From: Herbaspirillum sp. alder98
GTDB taxonomy: Bacteria > Pseudomonadota > Gammaproteobacteria > Burkholderiales > Burkholderiaceae_D
Assembly: GCF_020179755.1 (NCBI RefSeq)
Contig: NZ_JAIUCY010000003.1
Location: forward strand, 1-64,000
Reading direction: 5' to 3'
Length of the DNA: 64,000 nucleotides
The position numbers and the translations under genes are program-made. Under the pieces are notes generated by a model. It was given only the letters and a program-made list of their open reading frames with translations. It did not search any database and was not told the origin of the DNA. The number at the start of each line of letters is the position of its first letter. Position 1 is the stretch's first letter. Below are positions 51,489 to 60,050 of this stretch, piece by piece.

Positions 51489-51577
51489 AGTCCGTGGGGT
51501 AAATCCCATTCTCGGGGGGGAGAATGGAGGGGGAACTTCAATATAAAAAAATCACTGCAGCGCTGCAGTCTTTTTTA
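51420..51577 (+). ncRNA. Candidate structured RNA or long nhaR 3' UTR
   Basis: Read on the plus strand, four hairpins follow one another. The first is bulged, near 51424-51445; the second is the ACCCCACGG stem (51473-51500). The third is CATTCT-cggggggg-AGAATG (51507-51526) and the last ACTGCAG-cg-CTGCAGT (51554-51569), followed by CTTTTTT. The last is an intrinsic terminator with no gene directly before it; nhaR ends 340 bases upstream. It may be an sRNA or the end of the nhaR message. Confidence 0.35.
51466..51500 (-). terminator. Terminator of the leftward lysR gene
   Basis: The stem ACCCCACGG (51473-51481) / CCGTGGGGT (51492-51500), read leftward, is followed by TTTTCTTTT. It lies 125 bases past the lysR gene ending at 51626. 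Confidence 0.7.
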
Positions 51578-51625
51578 CAAATTGTTACGCGGCCTTCATA
51601 GTTGCGACTGATGAAAACCAATATA

Positions 51626-52489
51626 TCAAACGCTCGCGAGAAGTAAAGAGCGCAAGGCGAGCAAGGCTGCCGAAGACTGTTCGCGACGACTGACAAGGCA
51701 GGTCACCACGCGCCCTTCGCGGCCCAGCGAGTGGGTCGCAAACCCGTGCGGCTCTATCTGCATCGCCACCACCGAGCGTGGCACCACCGCCACCCCGGCA
51801 CCGGCGGCGACACAGGCCAGGATCGCATGATAGGAAGCCAGCTCCAGGATCCGCGCCGGCCGCTTGCCGACACCACCGCGTGAGAACCACTGCTCGGCAT
51901 GCCGGCGATAGGTACAACCCTGCTCGAAGACGATGAGCGTATCGAGCGTGACGTCCTGCGGCGCGCGCACCCGCCGATGAAGACGCGGCGTGACCAGCAA
52001 CAGCTCTTCCTTGAACAAGGGCGTCGATTCGAGCATCGCGTCATCGATCACGCCCGAGACCACGGCAGCATCGAGCCTGGCTTCGCGCACCTGGGTCACC
52101 AGGTTCTCGCTGGGCCCGGTGGACAGCTCCAGCCGCACCTCGGGCCAGCGCCGATGGAATTCGGACAACGGCCCTGGCAGGCGACTGGCAGCGGCGCTCT
52201 CCATGGACCCGATGCGCAACCTGCCGCGTGGGCTTTGCGGCGCCACGACCTGGCGCGCCTCCTGCACCAGGTCGAGGATGCGCTCGGCGTAATCCAGCAA
52301 GGCTTCGCCGGCGGAGGTCAACACCATGCGCCGGCGGTCCCGCACGAACAGCGGCACGCCGATCGATTGCTCGAGCTGCTTGATGCGGGTGGTGACATTG
52401 GATTGCACCCGGTTGAGCCGCTCGGCGGCGCGCGTGACCCCGCCTTCCGCGACCACGGCACGAAATATCTCCAGCTCTGCCAGATCCAT
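51626..52489 (-). CDS. LysR-family transcriptional regulator
   Basis: This is a 287-residue protein from the ATG at 52489 (GGAG upstream). The N-terminal winged helix is ELEIFRAVVAEGGVTRAAERLNRVQSNVTTRIKQLE, and the effector domain starts near residue 85. It resembles CynR/GltC-like regulators with RLRIGSMESAAASRLP at the start of that domain. It is divergent from an MFS transporter of the YbfB type, which it probably regulates. Confidence 0.9.
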   Translation of the reverse strand: MDLAELEIFRAVVAEGGVTRAAERLNRVQSNVTTRIKQLEQSIGVPLFVRDRRRMVLTSAGEALLDYAERILDLVQEARQVVAPQSPRGRLRIGSMESAAASRLPGPLSEFHRRWPEVRLELSTGPSENLVTQVREARLDAAVVSGVIDDAMLESTPLFKEELLLVTPRLHRRVRAPQDVTLDTLIVFEQGCTYRRHAEQWFSRGGVGKRPARILELASYHAILACVAAGAGVAVVPRSVVAMQIEPHGFATHSLGREGRVVTCLVSRREQSSAALLALRSLLLASV

Positions 52490-52505
52490 GAAAATCTCCA
52501 AAAGC

Positions 52506-52539
52506 GATGAATTCATCCTTATTATTCATTTTTTAGGAT
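52506..52539. promoter_or_regulatory. Operator candidate between lysR and the MFS gene
   Basis: The perfect 12-base palindrome GATGAATTCATC (52506-52517) overlaps one arm of a second dyad, ATCCT (52515-52519) / AGGAT (52535-52539). They lie in the shared promoter region, suited to LysR binding. Confidence 0.45.
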
Positions 52540-52589
52540 GGCAAAAACAAGCTAGGATTGCTTCCCGATCAAACAAAAAATCAACCGCC

Positions 52590-53795
52590 ATGGATGCAAA
52601 CAGCCGCGCCGCCTGGAAAACCTGCCTGGCCGGCATGCTGGCCCTGTCGGCGGCCATGGGCATCGGCCGCTTCGCCTTCACGCCGCTCCTGCCGATGATG
52701 TTGCATGAAGGCAGCCTCGACCTGCAGATGGGCGGCTGGCTGGCCACCGCCAATTACGTGGGATATTTCATCGGCGCCTTGCTGTGTGCCATCCACCGCA
52801 GCGCGCGCACGACCGCCATGATTCGCACCGGCCTGGTGGCCACTGTCGTATTGACCCTGGGCATGGGGCTGCTGCACTCACCGTCGTGGTGGCTGGCGTT
52901 GCGCGTGCTGTCGGGTGTCATCAGCGCCTATGTGTTCGTCTACACCGCCGGCTGGTGCCTGCAGCGATTGACCCAATTGCAGCGCCCGGAACTGGGTGGG
53001 GTGATTTTCTGCGGCCCCGGCCTCGGCATCGCCCTGACCGGGTTGTCGACCGGCGCCATGGTGGCGGCCAACTGGCATGCCGCCGCCGGCTGGATCCTGT
53101 TTGCGTTGCTGGCACTGGGCTTGACCGCAGTGACCTGGACCACCTTCGGCGCCGCACCCGAAAGCGCCCATACGGCCCATGAAGACCAGCAGGCCGACAG
53201 CGCACCCGGCGCTGCACTGAAGAGCGAGATCCGCCAGCAGACCATCGGTTATGGCATCGCCGGCTTCGGCTACATCATCACCGCCACCTTCTTGCCGGTG
53301 ATTGCGCGCCAGGCCCTGCCCGGCTCGGCCTGGCCCGACTTCTTCTGGCCCATCTTCGGCGCCGGCGTGGCCATCGGCGCGTTTGGCGCCACCCGCCTGC
53401 CGGTGCAGGGCGACCAGCGCATGCTGCTGTGCTGGTCCTACCTGATGCAGGCGCTCGGGATCATGCTGTGCATCATCTTGCCCAACGCCATCGGCTTCGC
53501 GCTTGGCTGCCTGCTTTTAGGGCTTCCCTTCACCGCCATCACCTTGTTCGGCATGCGCGAGGCGCGCCGCCTGCGCGGCATCCACGCCAGCAAGCTGATG
53601 GGTTCGATGACTGCCGCCTATGGCATCGGCCAGATCGCCGGCCCGCCATTGGCCACGACGCTGGCCGAAGGCGGTTCCTTCACGCCCTCCCTGATTGTGG
53701 CCGCCCTGTCGCTGGTGGCGGGCGCCGGGCTGTACTATCGGCTGACAATAAAAAACCCGCTACCGGAATCGGTAGCGGGCCTGAAGCGGGCTTGA
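52590..53795 (+). CDS. MFS transporter, YbfB/YjiJ family
   Basis: The 401-residue protein has about 12 helices. The YbfB-type start GMLALSAAMGIGRFAFTPLLPMM is diagnostic, followed by GGWLATANYVGYFIGAL and, in the second half, TAAYGIGQIAGPPLA. Substrates of the family are unknown; it is often next to a divergent LysR gene, as here. The last coding bases contain the terminator hairpin of the convergent amn gene. Confidence 0.9.
   Translation: MDANSRAAWKTCLAGMLALSAAMGIGRFAFTPLLPMMLHEGSLDLQMGGWLATANYVGYFIGALLCAIHRSARTTAMIRTGLVATVVLTLGMGLLHSPSWWLALRVLSGVISAYVFVYTAGWCLQRLTQLQRPELGGVIFCGPGLGIALTGLSTGAMVAANWHAAAGWILFALLALGLTAVTWTTFGAAPESAHTAHEDQQADSAPGAALKSEIRQQTIGYGIAGFGYIITATFLPVIARQALPGSAWPDFFWPIFGAGVAIGAFGATRLPVQGDQRMLLCWSYLMQALGIMLCIILPNAIGFALGCLLLGLPFTAITLFGMREARRLRGIHASKLMGSMTAAYGIGQIAGPPLATTLAEGGSFTPSLIVAALSLVAGAGLYYRLTIKNPLPESVAGLKRA
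53748..53779 (-). terminator. amn terminator embedded in the MFS coding sequence
   Basis: CCCGCTACCG (53756-53765) / CGGTAGCGGG (53770-53779) is a perfect 10-base stem with a GAAT loop. On the minus strand TTTTTTATT follows. It lies within the last codons of the convergent MFS gene and 39 bases past the amn stop. Confidence 0.85.
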
Positions 53796-53817
53796 ATCCC
53801 GAGCCTGATGAGGCATG

Positions 53818-55317
53818 TCAGCGGAAGGCTGGCTCCGCGAAACTGCGCAGCTTGCGGCTGTGCAACTGCTCGATGCCGTGATTGCGCAACAATTCCAGGG
53901 CGCGGATGCCGATCTGCAGATGCTGCGCCACCCGTTGCTCATAGAAGGTATTGGCCATGCCGGGCAGCTTGATCTCGCCGTGCAGGGGCTTGTCCGAGAC
54001 GCACAGCAGCGTGCCATACGGCACCCGGAAGCGGAAACCGTTGGCCGCTACCGTTGCGCTCTCCATGTCCAGCGCGATGGCGCGACTCTGCGAAAAACGC
54101 AGCATCGGCGTGCGATGGTCGCGAAGCTCCCAGTTGCGATCATCCACCGAGGCCACGGTGCCGGTGCGCATGATGCGCTTGAGCTCGTAGCCCTCCAGCC
54201 GGGTGATGCCGGCCACCGCCTCCTGCAGCGCCAGCTGCACTTCAGCCAGCGCCGGAATCGGCACCCACAGCGGCAGGTCGTCATCCAGCACATGGTCGTC
54301 GCGCACATAGGCATGCGCCAGCACATAGTCCCCCATGCGCTGCGACGCCGACAGTCCCGCGCAATGCCCCAGCATCAGCCAGCCGTGCGGCCGCAACACC
54401 GCCACGTGATCGGTGACGGTCTTGGCGTTGGACGGACCGACTCCGATGTTGATCAGGGTGATACCGCTGCCGTCGGCGCGCTGCAGGTGAAACGCCGGCA
54501 TCTGCGGCTGCCGCGCCGGCGCCACGCCACTGGCGGCGGCGGCCGGTTGATCCTGGTTGCCGCTCCAGGTGACCACATTGCCGGGCTCGACGAAGGCGGT
54601 GTACTGCTGGCGATACTTGCGCACCTCCGGATCATCGCTTGCCTGCATCAACTGCCGGCCCAGGCGGATGAATTCATCCACATAGAACGCATAGTTGGTG
54701 AACAGCACGTAGCGCTGGAACTGGTCGGGCGAGGTGGCCGTGTAATGGCGCAGGCGGTGCAGCGAATAATCGATGCGAGGCCCCGTAAACAAGGCCAGCG
54801 GATGCAGGCCATCGCGCCAGGCGCCGTTGTCGGCCTCGTAGGTGCCATTGGCGATGCGGTCGTCCATGGTGGCCAGGTCCGGCAGGTCGAACACATCCGG
54901 CAGCGAGCGCAGATGATCGGGATCGAGACTGCCCTCGACGTGGATCCCTTCGGGAAAAGCGAAGTGCACCGGTATCGGCATGCTGCTTTCGCCGATCTCC
55001 AGCGGCACCTGGTGGTTCTCCAGCACCAGCTTGAACTGCGCCAGCAGGTACTGGCGATACAACGCCGGGCGGGTCAGCGTGGTTTCGTAGCTGCCGGGGC
55101 CGGCCACGAAACCGAACGATTGCCGGGTGTCGGCGTGGGTCGCCTTTTCGGTGGTGATGCGGACGAACGGATAATGCGCCCGTATGCGTTGCGACAGCAC
55201 TTCTCCATCTGAAAAACGGCGAAAGCCATCACGCAGAATGGCGGTGTTGTGGTCGTAGATGTCGATAACGCGCGCCAGGGCGGCTTCGGGATCGGTAAAA
55301 CTCTGCGTGGCAAACAT
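53818..55317 (-). CDS. amn: AMP nucleosidase
   Basis: The 499-residue enzyme hydrolyses AMP to adenine and ribose-5-phosphate. The N-terminal Amn domain (about 1-180) is followed by a nucleoside phosphorylase-like domain. Visible landmarks are INIGVGPSNAKTVTDHVAVLRPHGWLMLGHCAGL and ALDMESATVAANGFRFRVPYGTLLCVSDKP. The C-terminus (FYEQRVAQHLQIGIRALELLR) is typical. The gene stands alone with its own terminator. Confidence 0.95.
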   Translation of the reverse strand: MFATQSFTDPEAALARVIDIYDHNTAILRDGFRRFSDGEVLSQRIRAHYPFVRITTEKATHADTRQSFGFVAGPGSYETTLTRPALYRQYLLAQFKLVLENHQVPLEIGESSMPIPVHFAFPEGIHVEGSLDPDHLRSLPDVFDLPDLATMDDRIANGTYEADNGAWRDGLHPLALFTGPRIDYSLHRLRHYTATSPDQFQRYVLFTNYAFYVDEFIRLGRQLMQASDDPEVRKYRQQYTAFVEPGNVVTWSGNQDQPAAAASGVAPARQPQMPAFHLQRADGSGITLINIGVGPSNAKTVTDHVAVLRPHGWLMLGHCAGLSASQRMGDYVLAHAYVRDDHVLDDDLPLWVPIPALAEVQLALQEAVAGITRLEGYELKRIMRTGTVASVDDRNWELRDHRTPMLRFSQSRAIALDMESATVAANGFRFRVPYGTLLCVSDKPLHGEIKLPGMANTFYEQRVAQHLQIGIRALELLRNHGIEQLHSRKLRSFAEPAFR

Positions 55318-55649
55318 TTTCTTCTCCAGTTCATGAAAGTCCCCGATGGACCATCGAGCTCATCCTCACTCATGGGGCAATTCGATCTTACCCGAGTCGG
55401 CCCGTCTCCACGAATTTCCCCGAGGCCACAGATGCGCCACTTTGGTGCCAATTCGACGCTAACCTGCATCCACCAGGTGCACCTCTTCCCACTTGAGGTG
55501 CGCAATTCCCATGGGATAAAAAAACCTTTGATGGCAAAGCGAGCCGATGCTATCTTTGCGGGGCACTGACGTGCGCACGCCCCGTCGCAGTCTTTCTCCA
55601 CGGCAGCGGGGCGGAGCCAAAAAATCATTCCACACATACAGAGGCACAC
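55318..55649. promoter_or_regulatory. Divergent region amn / asparaginase with promoter
   Basis: No gene is seen here. A good plus-strand promoter for asparaginase is TTGATG (55528-55533), 17 bases, TATCTT (55551-55556). A hairpin GCACCTC (55479-55485) / GAGGTGC (55495-55501) lies upstream of it. AGAGG precedes the asparaginase ATG. Confidence 0.6.
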
Positions 55650-56717
55650 ATGCTCGCAAGAAAAATCTTCAGCCAAATCCTTATCCTGTTCTGCCTGGCG
55701 GCAGCGACCGCTGCGCAAGCGCAGACACTCCCGAATGTGACCATTCTGGCAACTGGCGGCACGATCGCCGGCACCGGCGCCACCAGCACCACCACGGTCG
55801 GCTATACCGCCGCCAAGATCGGCGTGGAAGCGCTGATCGATGCCGTTCCTGAACTGAAGAAGGTCGCCAATGTAAAAGGCGAGCAGGTTTTCCAGATCGC
55901 CAGCGAGAACATGAACAATGAGTACTGGCTGAAGCTGGCCAAGCGGGTCAACACGCTGCTGGCGCAAAGCGATGTGGATGGCATCGTGATCACCCACGGT
56001 ACCGACACCATCGAAGAAACCGCCTACTTCCTGGACCTGGTCGTCAAGAGCAAGAAGCCGGTCGTGATCGTGGGCGCGATGCGTCCGTCGACCGCCATCA
56101 GCGCCGACGGCCCGATCAACCTGTACAACGCGGTCCTGCTGGCCGGCAGCAAGGAAGCCATCGGCAAGGGCGTGCTGGTGACACTGAACGACCAGATCAA
56201 CGCTGCGCGTGAAGTGACCAAGACCAACACCTCAACCCTGGACACCTTCAAGACGCCGGAACTGGGCTACCTGGGCTACATCCAGGGCAGCAAGCCGTTC
56301 TTCTATCGCCAGTCGACCCGCAAGCACACCGCCGATTCGCAGTTCGACGTCTCCAAGCTGGACCAACTGCCGCAAGTCGACATCGTCTACGGCTATGCCA
56401 ACATGAACCCGATCGCCCTGAATGCCTTCGTGGCCGCTGGCGCCAAGGGCATCATCCACGCCGGCGTGGGTGATGGCAGCCTGAACAACACGGTCGTGCC
56501 ATCCCTGGTCGAAGCCCGCAAGAAGGGCGTGGTCATCGTGCGCAGCAGCCGCGTTGGTCAAGGCATCGTGGCGCGCAACGGCGAAGCCGACGATGACAAG
56601 CTGGACTTCGTCGTGTCCGACACCCTGAACGCGCAGAAGGCCCGCATCCTGCTGATGCTGGCACTGACCAAGACTACCGATACCAAGGAAATCCAGAAGA
56701 TCTTCTGGGAATATTGA
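55650..56717 (+). CDS. ansB: Type II L-asparaginase, periplasmic
   Basis: The 355-residue enzyme hydrolyses Asn (and often Gln) to the acid and ammonia. A signal peptide (MLARKIFSQILILFCLAAATAAQAQ) directs export. The two catalytic threonines lie in ILATGGTIAG (about T38) and VITHGTDTIEETAYF. The Tyr of VGYTAAKIG and the Ser of QIASENMNN are also present. It has its own promoter and terminator. It may scavenge nitrogen from amino acids. Confidence 0.95.
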   Translation: MLARKIFSQILILFCLAAATAAQAQTLPNVTILATGGTIAGTGATSTTTVGYTAAKIGVEALIDAVPELKKVANVKGEQVFQIASENMNNEYWLKLAKRVNTLLAQSDVDGIVITHGTDTIEETAYFLDLVVKSKKPVVIVGAMRPSTAISADGPINLYNAVLLAGSKEAIGKGVLVTLNDQINAAREVTKTNTSTLDTFKTPELGYLGYIQGSKPFFYRQSTRKHTADSQFDVSKLDQLPQVDIVYGYANMNPIALNAFVAAGAKGIIHAGVGDGSLNNTVVPSLVEARKKGVVIVRSSRVGQGIVARNGEADDDKLDFVVSDTLNAQKARILLMLALTKTTDTKEIQKIFWEY

Positions 56718-56738
56718 TCCGCGTTCAGTACCACTGAA

Positions 56739-56774
56739 AAAAGCCCGCTGCATGCAGATGCAGCGGGCTTTTTC
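56739..56774 (+). terminator. Asparaginase gene terminator
   Basis: A long perfect stem, AAAAGCCCGCTGCAT (56739-56753) / ATGCAGCGGGCTTTT (56758-56772), has loop GCAG and a run of Ts. It can also act in the other direction. Confidence 0.93.
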
Positions 56775-56931
56775 TATGGAAGAGCGGGAATGCTGCCGCC
56801 CCGCCACTTGCCAGCCTCCCCTCGCACCACCGCGCCGTGCTCATAGGAACCATCAGCGAGGCGACCACTCTGTAGTTCGCATGGCTGAGTTCTGGCCGCC
56901 ACCATTCCAACAAGAAACTACAGGTCTCCCT

Positions 56932-58545
56932 ATGTTGAATCGACGCCGCTTCCTCGCTTCCACCACCGCCGCCGCCGCGCTGTCGGCGCTCGGCATCAGC
57001 CCGCAGGCATTGGCCGCGGCGCGACTCAAGCTGGGCACGGCGCAAGCCTTTTCGTTCGACGCGCTGACGGCGCGGGCGCGCGAGCTGGCCAGCAAGGCCT
57101 ACCAGCCGCAGAGCAGGATCCCGCGCGAAGTGCTCGACCAGATCGACTACGAAGCGCACGGCAAGATCAAGTTCAAGACCGGCTATGCGCCGTTTGCCGA
57201 TGGCCCGGGCGCCTTCCCGCTGACCTTCTTCCACCTGGGCAAGTTCTTCCTGGTGCCGGTACGCATGTATCTGCTGGAAGGCGAAGCCGACCGGCGCCGC
57301 GCGCGTGAAATCGTCTATAGCGACGACTACTTCGACATGCCCGCCGACAGCCCGGCGCATCGCCTGCCGGCCGGTAGCGGCTTTGCCGGTTTCCGGTTCC
57401 AGGAAAGCCGCCTGGCCGACCAGCAGAAGAAAGACTGGCACAACAACGACTGGGTGGCTTTTCTGGGCGCGTCGTATTTCCGCGCCATCGGCGACCTGTA
57501 TCAATACGGCCTGTCGGCACGCGGCATCGCCATCGACGTGGCGCAGCCGGACAAGCCCGAGGAATTTCCCGACTTCACCCAGTTCTTCTTCGAGCCCTCG
57601 GCCCCCGGCAGCGACACCGTGGTGGTCTATGCGCTGCTGGATGGCCCCAGCGTCACGGGCGCCTATAAATTCACGATGCGGCGCGGCCAGGGCGTGACGA
57701 TGGAAGTCGACAAGTCGCTGTTCCTGCGGCGCGACGTCAAGCGCCTGGGACTGGCGCCGGCGACCTCGATGTACTGGTTTTCAGAGACGGTCAAGGGCAC
57801 CGGCGTCGACTGGCGCCCAGAGGTGCACGACTCGGACGGGCTGGCCATCTGGCGCGGCAACGGCGAGCATGTATGGCGCCCGCTCAACAATCCGCCGCGC
57901 ACCATGGCATCGGCCTTTGGCGACAGCAACCTGCGCGGTTTCGGCCTGTGCCAGCGCGACCGCAATTTCGACCACTATCAGGATGGGGTGATGTACGAGC
58001 GCCGCCCCAGCCTGTGGGTCGAGCCGCTCGAGGGCTGGGGCGACGGCGAGGTGCAACTGATCGAGATCAAGACCGACGACGAGATCCACGACAACGTCGT
58101 CGCCATGTGGGTACCCAAGGCACCGGCCACCGCAGGCGCCAGCTACCGCCTGCGTTATCGGCTGTACTGGCAGGGCGACGAACCTTTCCCCTCGCCGATG
58201 GCGCGCTGCGTGGCCACCCGGCTGGGCAACGGTGGCCAGCCCGGCCAGCCGCGTCCGCCCAACGTACGCAAGTTCATGGTCGAATTCAAGGGCGCGCCGC
58301 TGCAGGCGCTGCCGTTCGGCACCCGTCCCGAGGCGGTGCTGGAAAGCTCACGAGGCAGCTTCTCGTATGTCTTCACCGAGCCGGTTCCCAATGGGGTGGC
58401 AGGTCACTGGCGCGCCCAGTTCGACCTGACCGTCGACGGCGACGACCCGGTCGAGCTGCGCCTGTTCCTGCGTGACAAGGGGCAGGCGTTGTCCGAAACC
58501 TGGCTGTTCCAGTACCACCCGTTCAAGACCAGCACCGTGTATTGA
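56932..58545 (+). CDS. opgD: Glucan biosynthesis protein OpgD/OpgG
   Basis: The 537-residue periplasmic protein helps build osmoregulated periplasmic glucans. It carries a twin-arginine signal (NRRRFLAS, then an Ala-rich core ending ALAAA), which marks OpgD rather than OpgG. The MdoG domain is shown by FDALTARARELASKAYQP, PLTFFHLGKFF, RYRLYWQGDEPFP and the C-terminal Ig-like segment. The start at 56932 is set by the signal peptide. The usual opgH partner is not next to it. Confidence 0.92.
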   Translation: MLNRRRFLASTTAAAALSALGISPQALAAARLKLGTAQAFSFDALTARARELASKAYQPQSRIPREVLDQIDYEAHGKIKFKTGYAPFADGPGAFPLTFFHLGKFFLVPVRMYLLEGEADRRRAREIVYSDDYFDMPADSPAHRLPAGSGFAGFRFQESRLADQQKKDWHNNDWVAFLGASYFRAIGDLYQYGLSARGIAIDVAQPDKPEEFPDFTQFFFEPSAPGSDTVVVYALLDGPSVTGAYKFTMRRGQGVTMEVDKSLFLRRDVKRLGLAPATSMYWFSETVKGTGVDWRPEVHDSDGLAIWRGNGEHVWRPLNNPPRTMASAFGDSNLRGFGLCQRDRNFDHYQDGVMYERRPSLWVEPLEGWGDGEVQLIEIKTDDEIHDNVVAMWVPKAPATAGASYRLRYRLYWQGDEPFPSPMARCVATRLGNGGQPGQPRPPNVRKFMVEFKGAPLQALPFGTRPEAVLESSRGSFSYVFTEPVPNGVAGHWRAQFDLTVDGDDPVELRLFLRDKGQALSETWLFQYHPFKTSTVY

Positions 58546-58575
58546 TGCCTTGCCAAACATTTTTATCAAAAGGGC

Positions 58576-58605
58576 TTGCACACGATAATATTATGCCTCT
58601 ATAAT
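58576..58605 (+). promoter_or_regulatory. tRNA-Arg promoter
   Basis: TTGCAC (58576-58581), 18 bases, TATAAT (58600-58605), with the tRNA starting 11 bases on. Confidence 0.7.
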
Positions 58606-58615
58606 CTCGCTCTTC

Positions 58616-58692
58616 GCGGCTGTAGCTCAGCTGGATAGAGTACTTGGCTACGAACCAAGGGGTCGTGGGTTCGATTCCTGCCAGCCGCACCA
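58616..58692 (+). tRNA. tRNA-Arg (ACG)
   Basis: A 77-base cloverleaf. The acceptor GCGGCTG / CAGCCGC is perfect, with discriminator A and an encoded CCA. The anticodon arm CTTGG-ctACGaa-CCAAG gives anticodon ACG, read as ICG after editing. It has its own promoter and terminator. Confidence 0.97.
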
Positions 58693-58698
58693 AATGTA

Positions 58699-58728
58699 AA
58701 AGGGTCCATCGCAAGATGGGCCCTTTTT
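58699..58728 (+). terminator. tRNA-Arg terminator
   Basis: The stem AAAGGGTCCATC / GATGGGCCCTTT has one G-U pair and loop GCAA, and continues into Ts. Confidence 0.88.
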
Positions 58729-58848
58729 CTATTTCCGGCCCGCTTTTCCGACGGCGCATTGCGCATTTGTCCGACACTGAAAACCCCGCACCATGGTGAT
58801 AATGAATTTCTTTAATGGATTCGTTTATTCACCTCGACTGGAGCGGTC

Positions 58849-59100
58849 ATGAAAAAGACATCCCTGTTCATGCTGGCCTTGGCCTCGGTAGCCGTTGCGG
58901 CCTGTGCCAAACCGGCCATGCGACGCGCCGATGAGATCATCCGCCGCCGACGCGGCGAAACGCTCTCGGGCCTGCCCACGCAGATCGGCGAGGAAGACAT
59001 GCAAGCCGTCGCCCAGGAAAGCAGCATCGTCGCCGATGGCGCCCAGGCCCATGCGCCGACACCCTCTTCACTCCCGACGGTACAACCCGCAGGCGCCTGA
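58849..59100 (+). CDS. Small lipoprotein (83 aa)
   Basis: The signal MKKTSLFMLALASVAVAAC has a lipobox (AVAAC). It is followed by a basic stretch (MRRADEIIRRRRGE) and a Pro/Ala-rich end. GGAG lies before the ATG. The mature part is about 65 residues, with no recognisable domain. The DUF1810 gene starts six bases after its stop. The function is unknown. Confidence 0.75.
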   Translation: MKKTSLFMLALASVAVAACAKPAMRRADEIIRRRRGETLSGLPTQIGEEDMQAVAQESSIVADGAQAHAPTPSSLPTVQPAGA

Positions 59101-59105
59101 ATGCC

Positions 59106-59549
59106 ATGCAGGATCCCTATTCGCTGAATCGCTTCGTCGAGGCGCAGGCGCCACTGTTCGAGCAGGTAGTGGCCGAGCTGCGCGGCGGCGCCAAGCGCAG
59201 TCACTGGATGTGGTTCATCTTTCCGCAACTGGCGGGACTGGGCCGTAGCGACACGGCACGGCATTTCGCCATCCGCTCGATGGCCGAGGCGCAGGCCTAC
59301 CTGCGCCATCCGGTATTGGGAGTGCGCCTGGTCGAATGCACGCAGTTGGTCATGGCGGCGCACAAGGCCGATCCGACACGCACGGCTACCGATATCTTCG
59401 GGTCGCCCGATGACCTCAAGTTTCATTCATCGATGACGCTCTTTGCGATGACCGACCCTGCACAGCCCGAGTTTGGTGCCGCGCTGGCGCTGTTCTTCGA
59501 GAGCCGGGCCGATGCCGCCACGACGTCGCTGCTCGCAAAGGGCGCGTGA
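59106..59549 (+). CDS. DUF1810 family protein
   Basis: The 147-residue protein matches the DUF1810 core: DPYSLNRFVEAQ, SHWMWFIFPQLAGLGRS, LRHPVLGVRLVECT and DIFGSPDDLKFHSSMTLF. The function of this cytosolic family is not established (a calpastatin-like name has been used). It is closely spaced with the small lipoprotein gene and followed by a terminator. Confidence 0.9.
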   Translation: MQDPYSLNRFVEAQAPLFEQVVAELRGGAKRSHWMWFIFPQLAGLGRSDTARHFAIRSMAEAQAYLRHPVLGVRLVECTQLVMAAHKADPTRTATDIFGSPDDLKFHSSMTLFAMTDPAQPEFGAALALFFESRADAATTSLLAKGA

Positions 59550-59563
59550 GGCGGCAACAAAAA

Positions 59564-59590
59564 AACCCGCGACAAGCGCGGGTTTCTTTA
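59564..59590 (+). terminator. Terminator after the DUF1810 gene
   Basis: AACCCGCG (59564-59571) / CGCGGGTT (59577-59584) with loop ACAAG, then TCTTTA. It marks the border between core genes and the AT-richer accessory block. Confidence 0.8.
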
Positions 59591-59867
59591 AGGTCAGGCC
59601 TGCCGATCCATCAGAACGGTAGTTCTTATAGGGGCGTAATTCCAGGTCTATCGATTAGACTAAAACCCACGCAGGAATAGACGTTCGCGTTATTTTAGAC
59701 TTTGCCCACTATCAGCTTTTGTCATGAATCGAGCGCGGAAGCTACAGATCTGGAGGAAATTCATCTAAGCGAGCGGAACGGTGTAAAGATCGAAAGTACT
59801 CTTTTCTTTACACTATTTGTTTGCCACATCAATGACCATGCCACTTTATCCACTGGCGCCAGCGCCG
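59591..59867. other. AT-richer gap at the accessory border
   Basis: No convincing gene. A plus-strand open frame at 59702-59896 (64 codons) has poor codon character, no ribosome site, and runs against the minus-strand frame next door. I treat it as non-coding, probably decayed accessory sequence. Confidence 0.5.
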
Positions 59868-60029
59868 TCAGGCGAATCCGGCAATATTTTTCTTAGGAAT
59901 CGTAAAAAAAGGCCTGCCCTCTAATTCCGGCTTGTCCAAGGGCACTCTTCCAAATGTCGGCCTTTGCCCTTCCAACTGTCGCCCCGGTACGGTAAAACAT
60001 TGCGGAGCCGTATAGCCGCCAGCCAACAT
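59868..60029 (-). CDS. Short hypothetical frame after immunity gene C (53 aa)
   Basis: The open frame encodes MLAGGYTAPQCFTVPGRQLE and 33 more residues ending IPKKNIAGFA. It starts 22 bases past the stop of the adjacent gene, with TTGGAAA upstream. The composition (Pro, Gly, Lys, Arg) looks protein-like. It may be a small gene or the tail of a further toxin cassette. No family is recognised. Confidence 0.35.
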   Translation of the reverse strand: MLAGGYTAPQCFTVPGRQLEGQRPTFGRVPLDKPELEGRPFFTIPKKNIAGFA

Positions 60030-60050
60030 ACTATTTCCAAGTTTAGTCGG

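Noticed and set aside
51152-51611. Open frames of 129 (minus) and 90 (plus) codons after nhaR
   Set aside because: Neither has protein-like codon use; they cover a run of hairpins and terminators.
58523-58777. 84-codon minus-strand frame
   Set aside because: It runs across tRNA-Arg and its terminator, so it is not a protein gene.
59702-59896. 64-codon plus-strand frame in the accessory border
   Set aside because: No ribosome site, mixed composition, and it overlaps the more protein-like minus-strand frame at 59868-60029.
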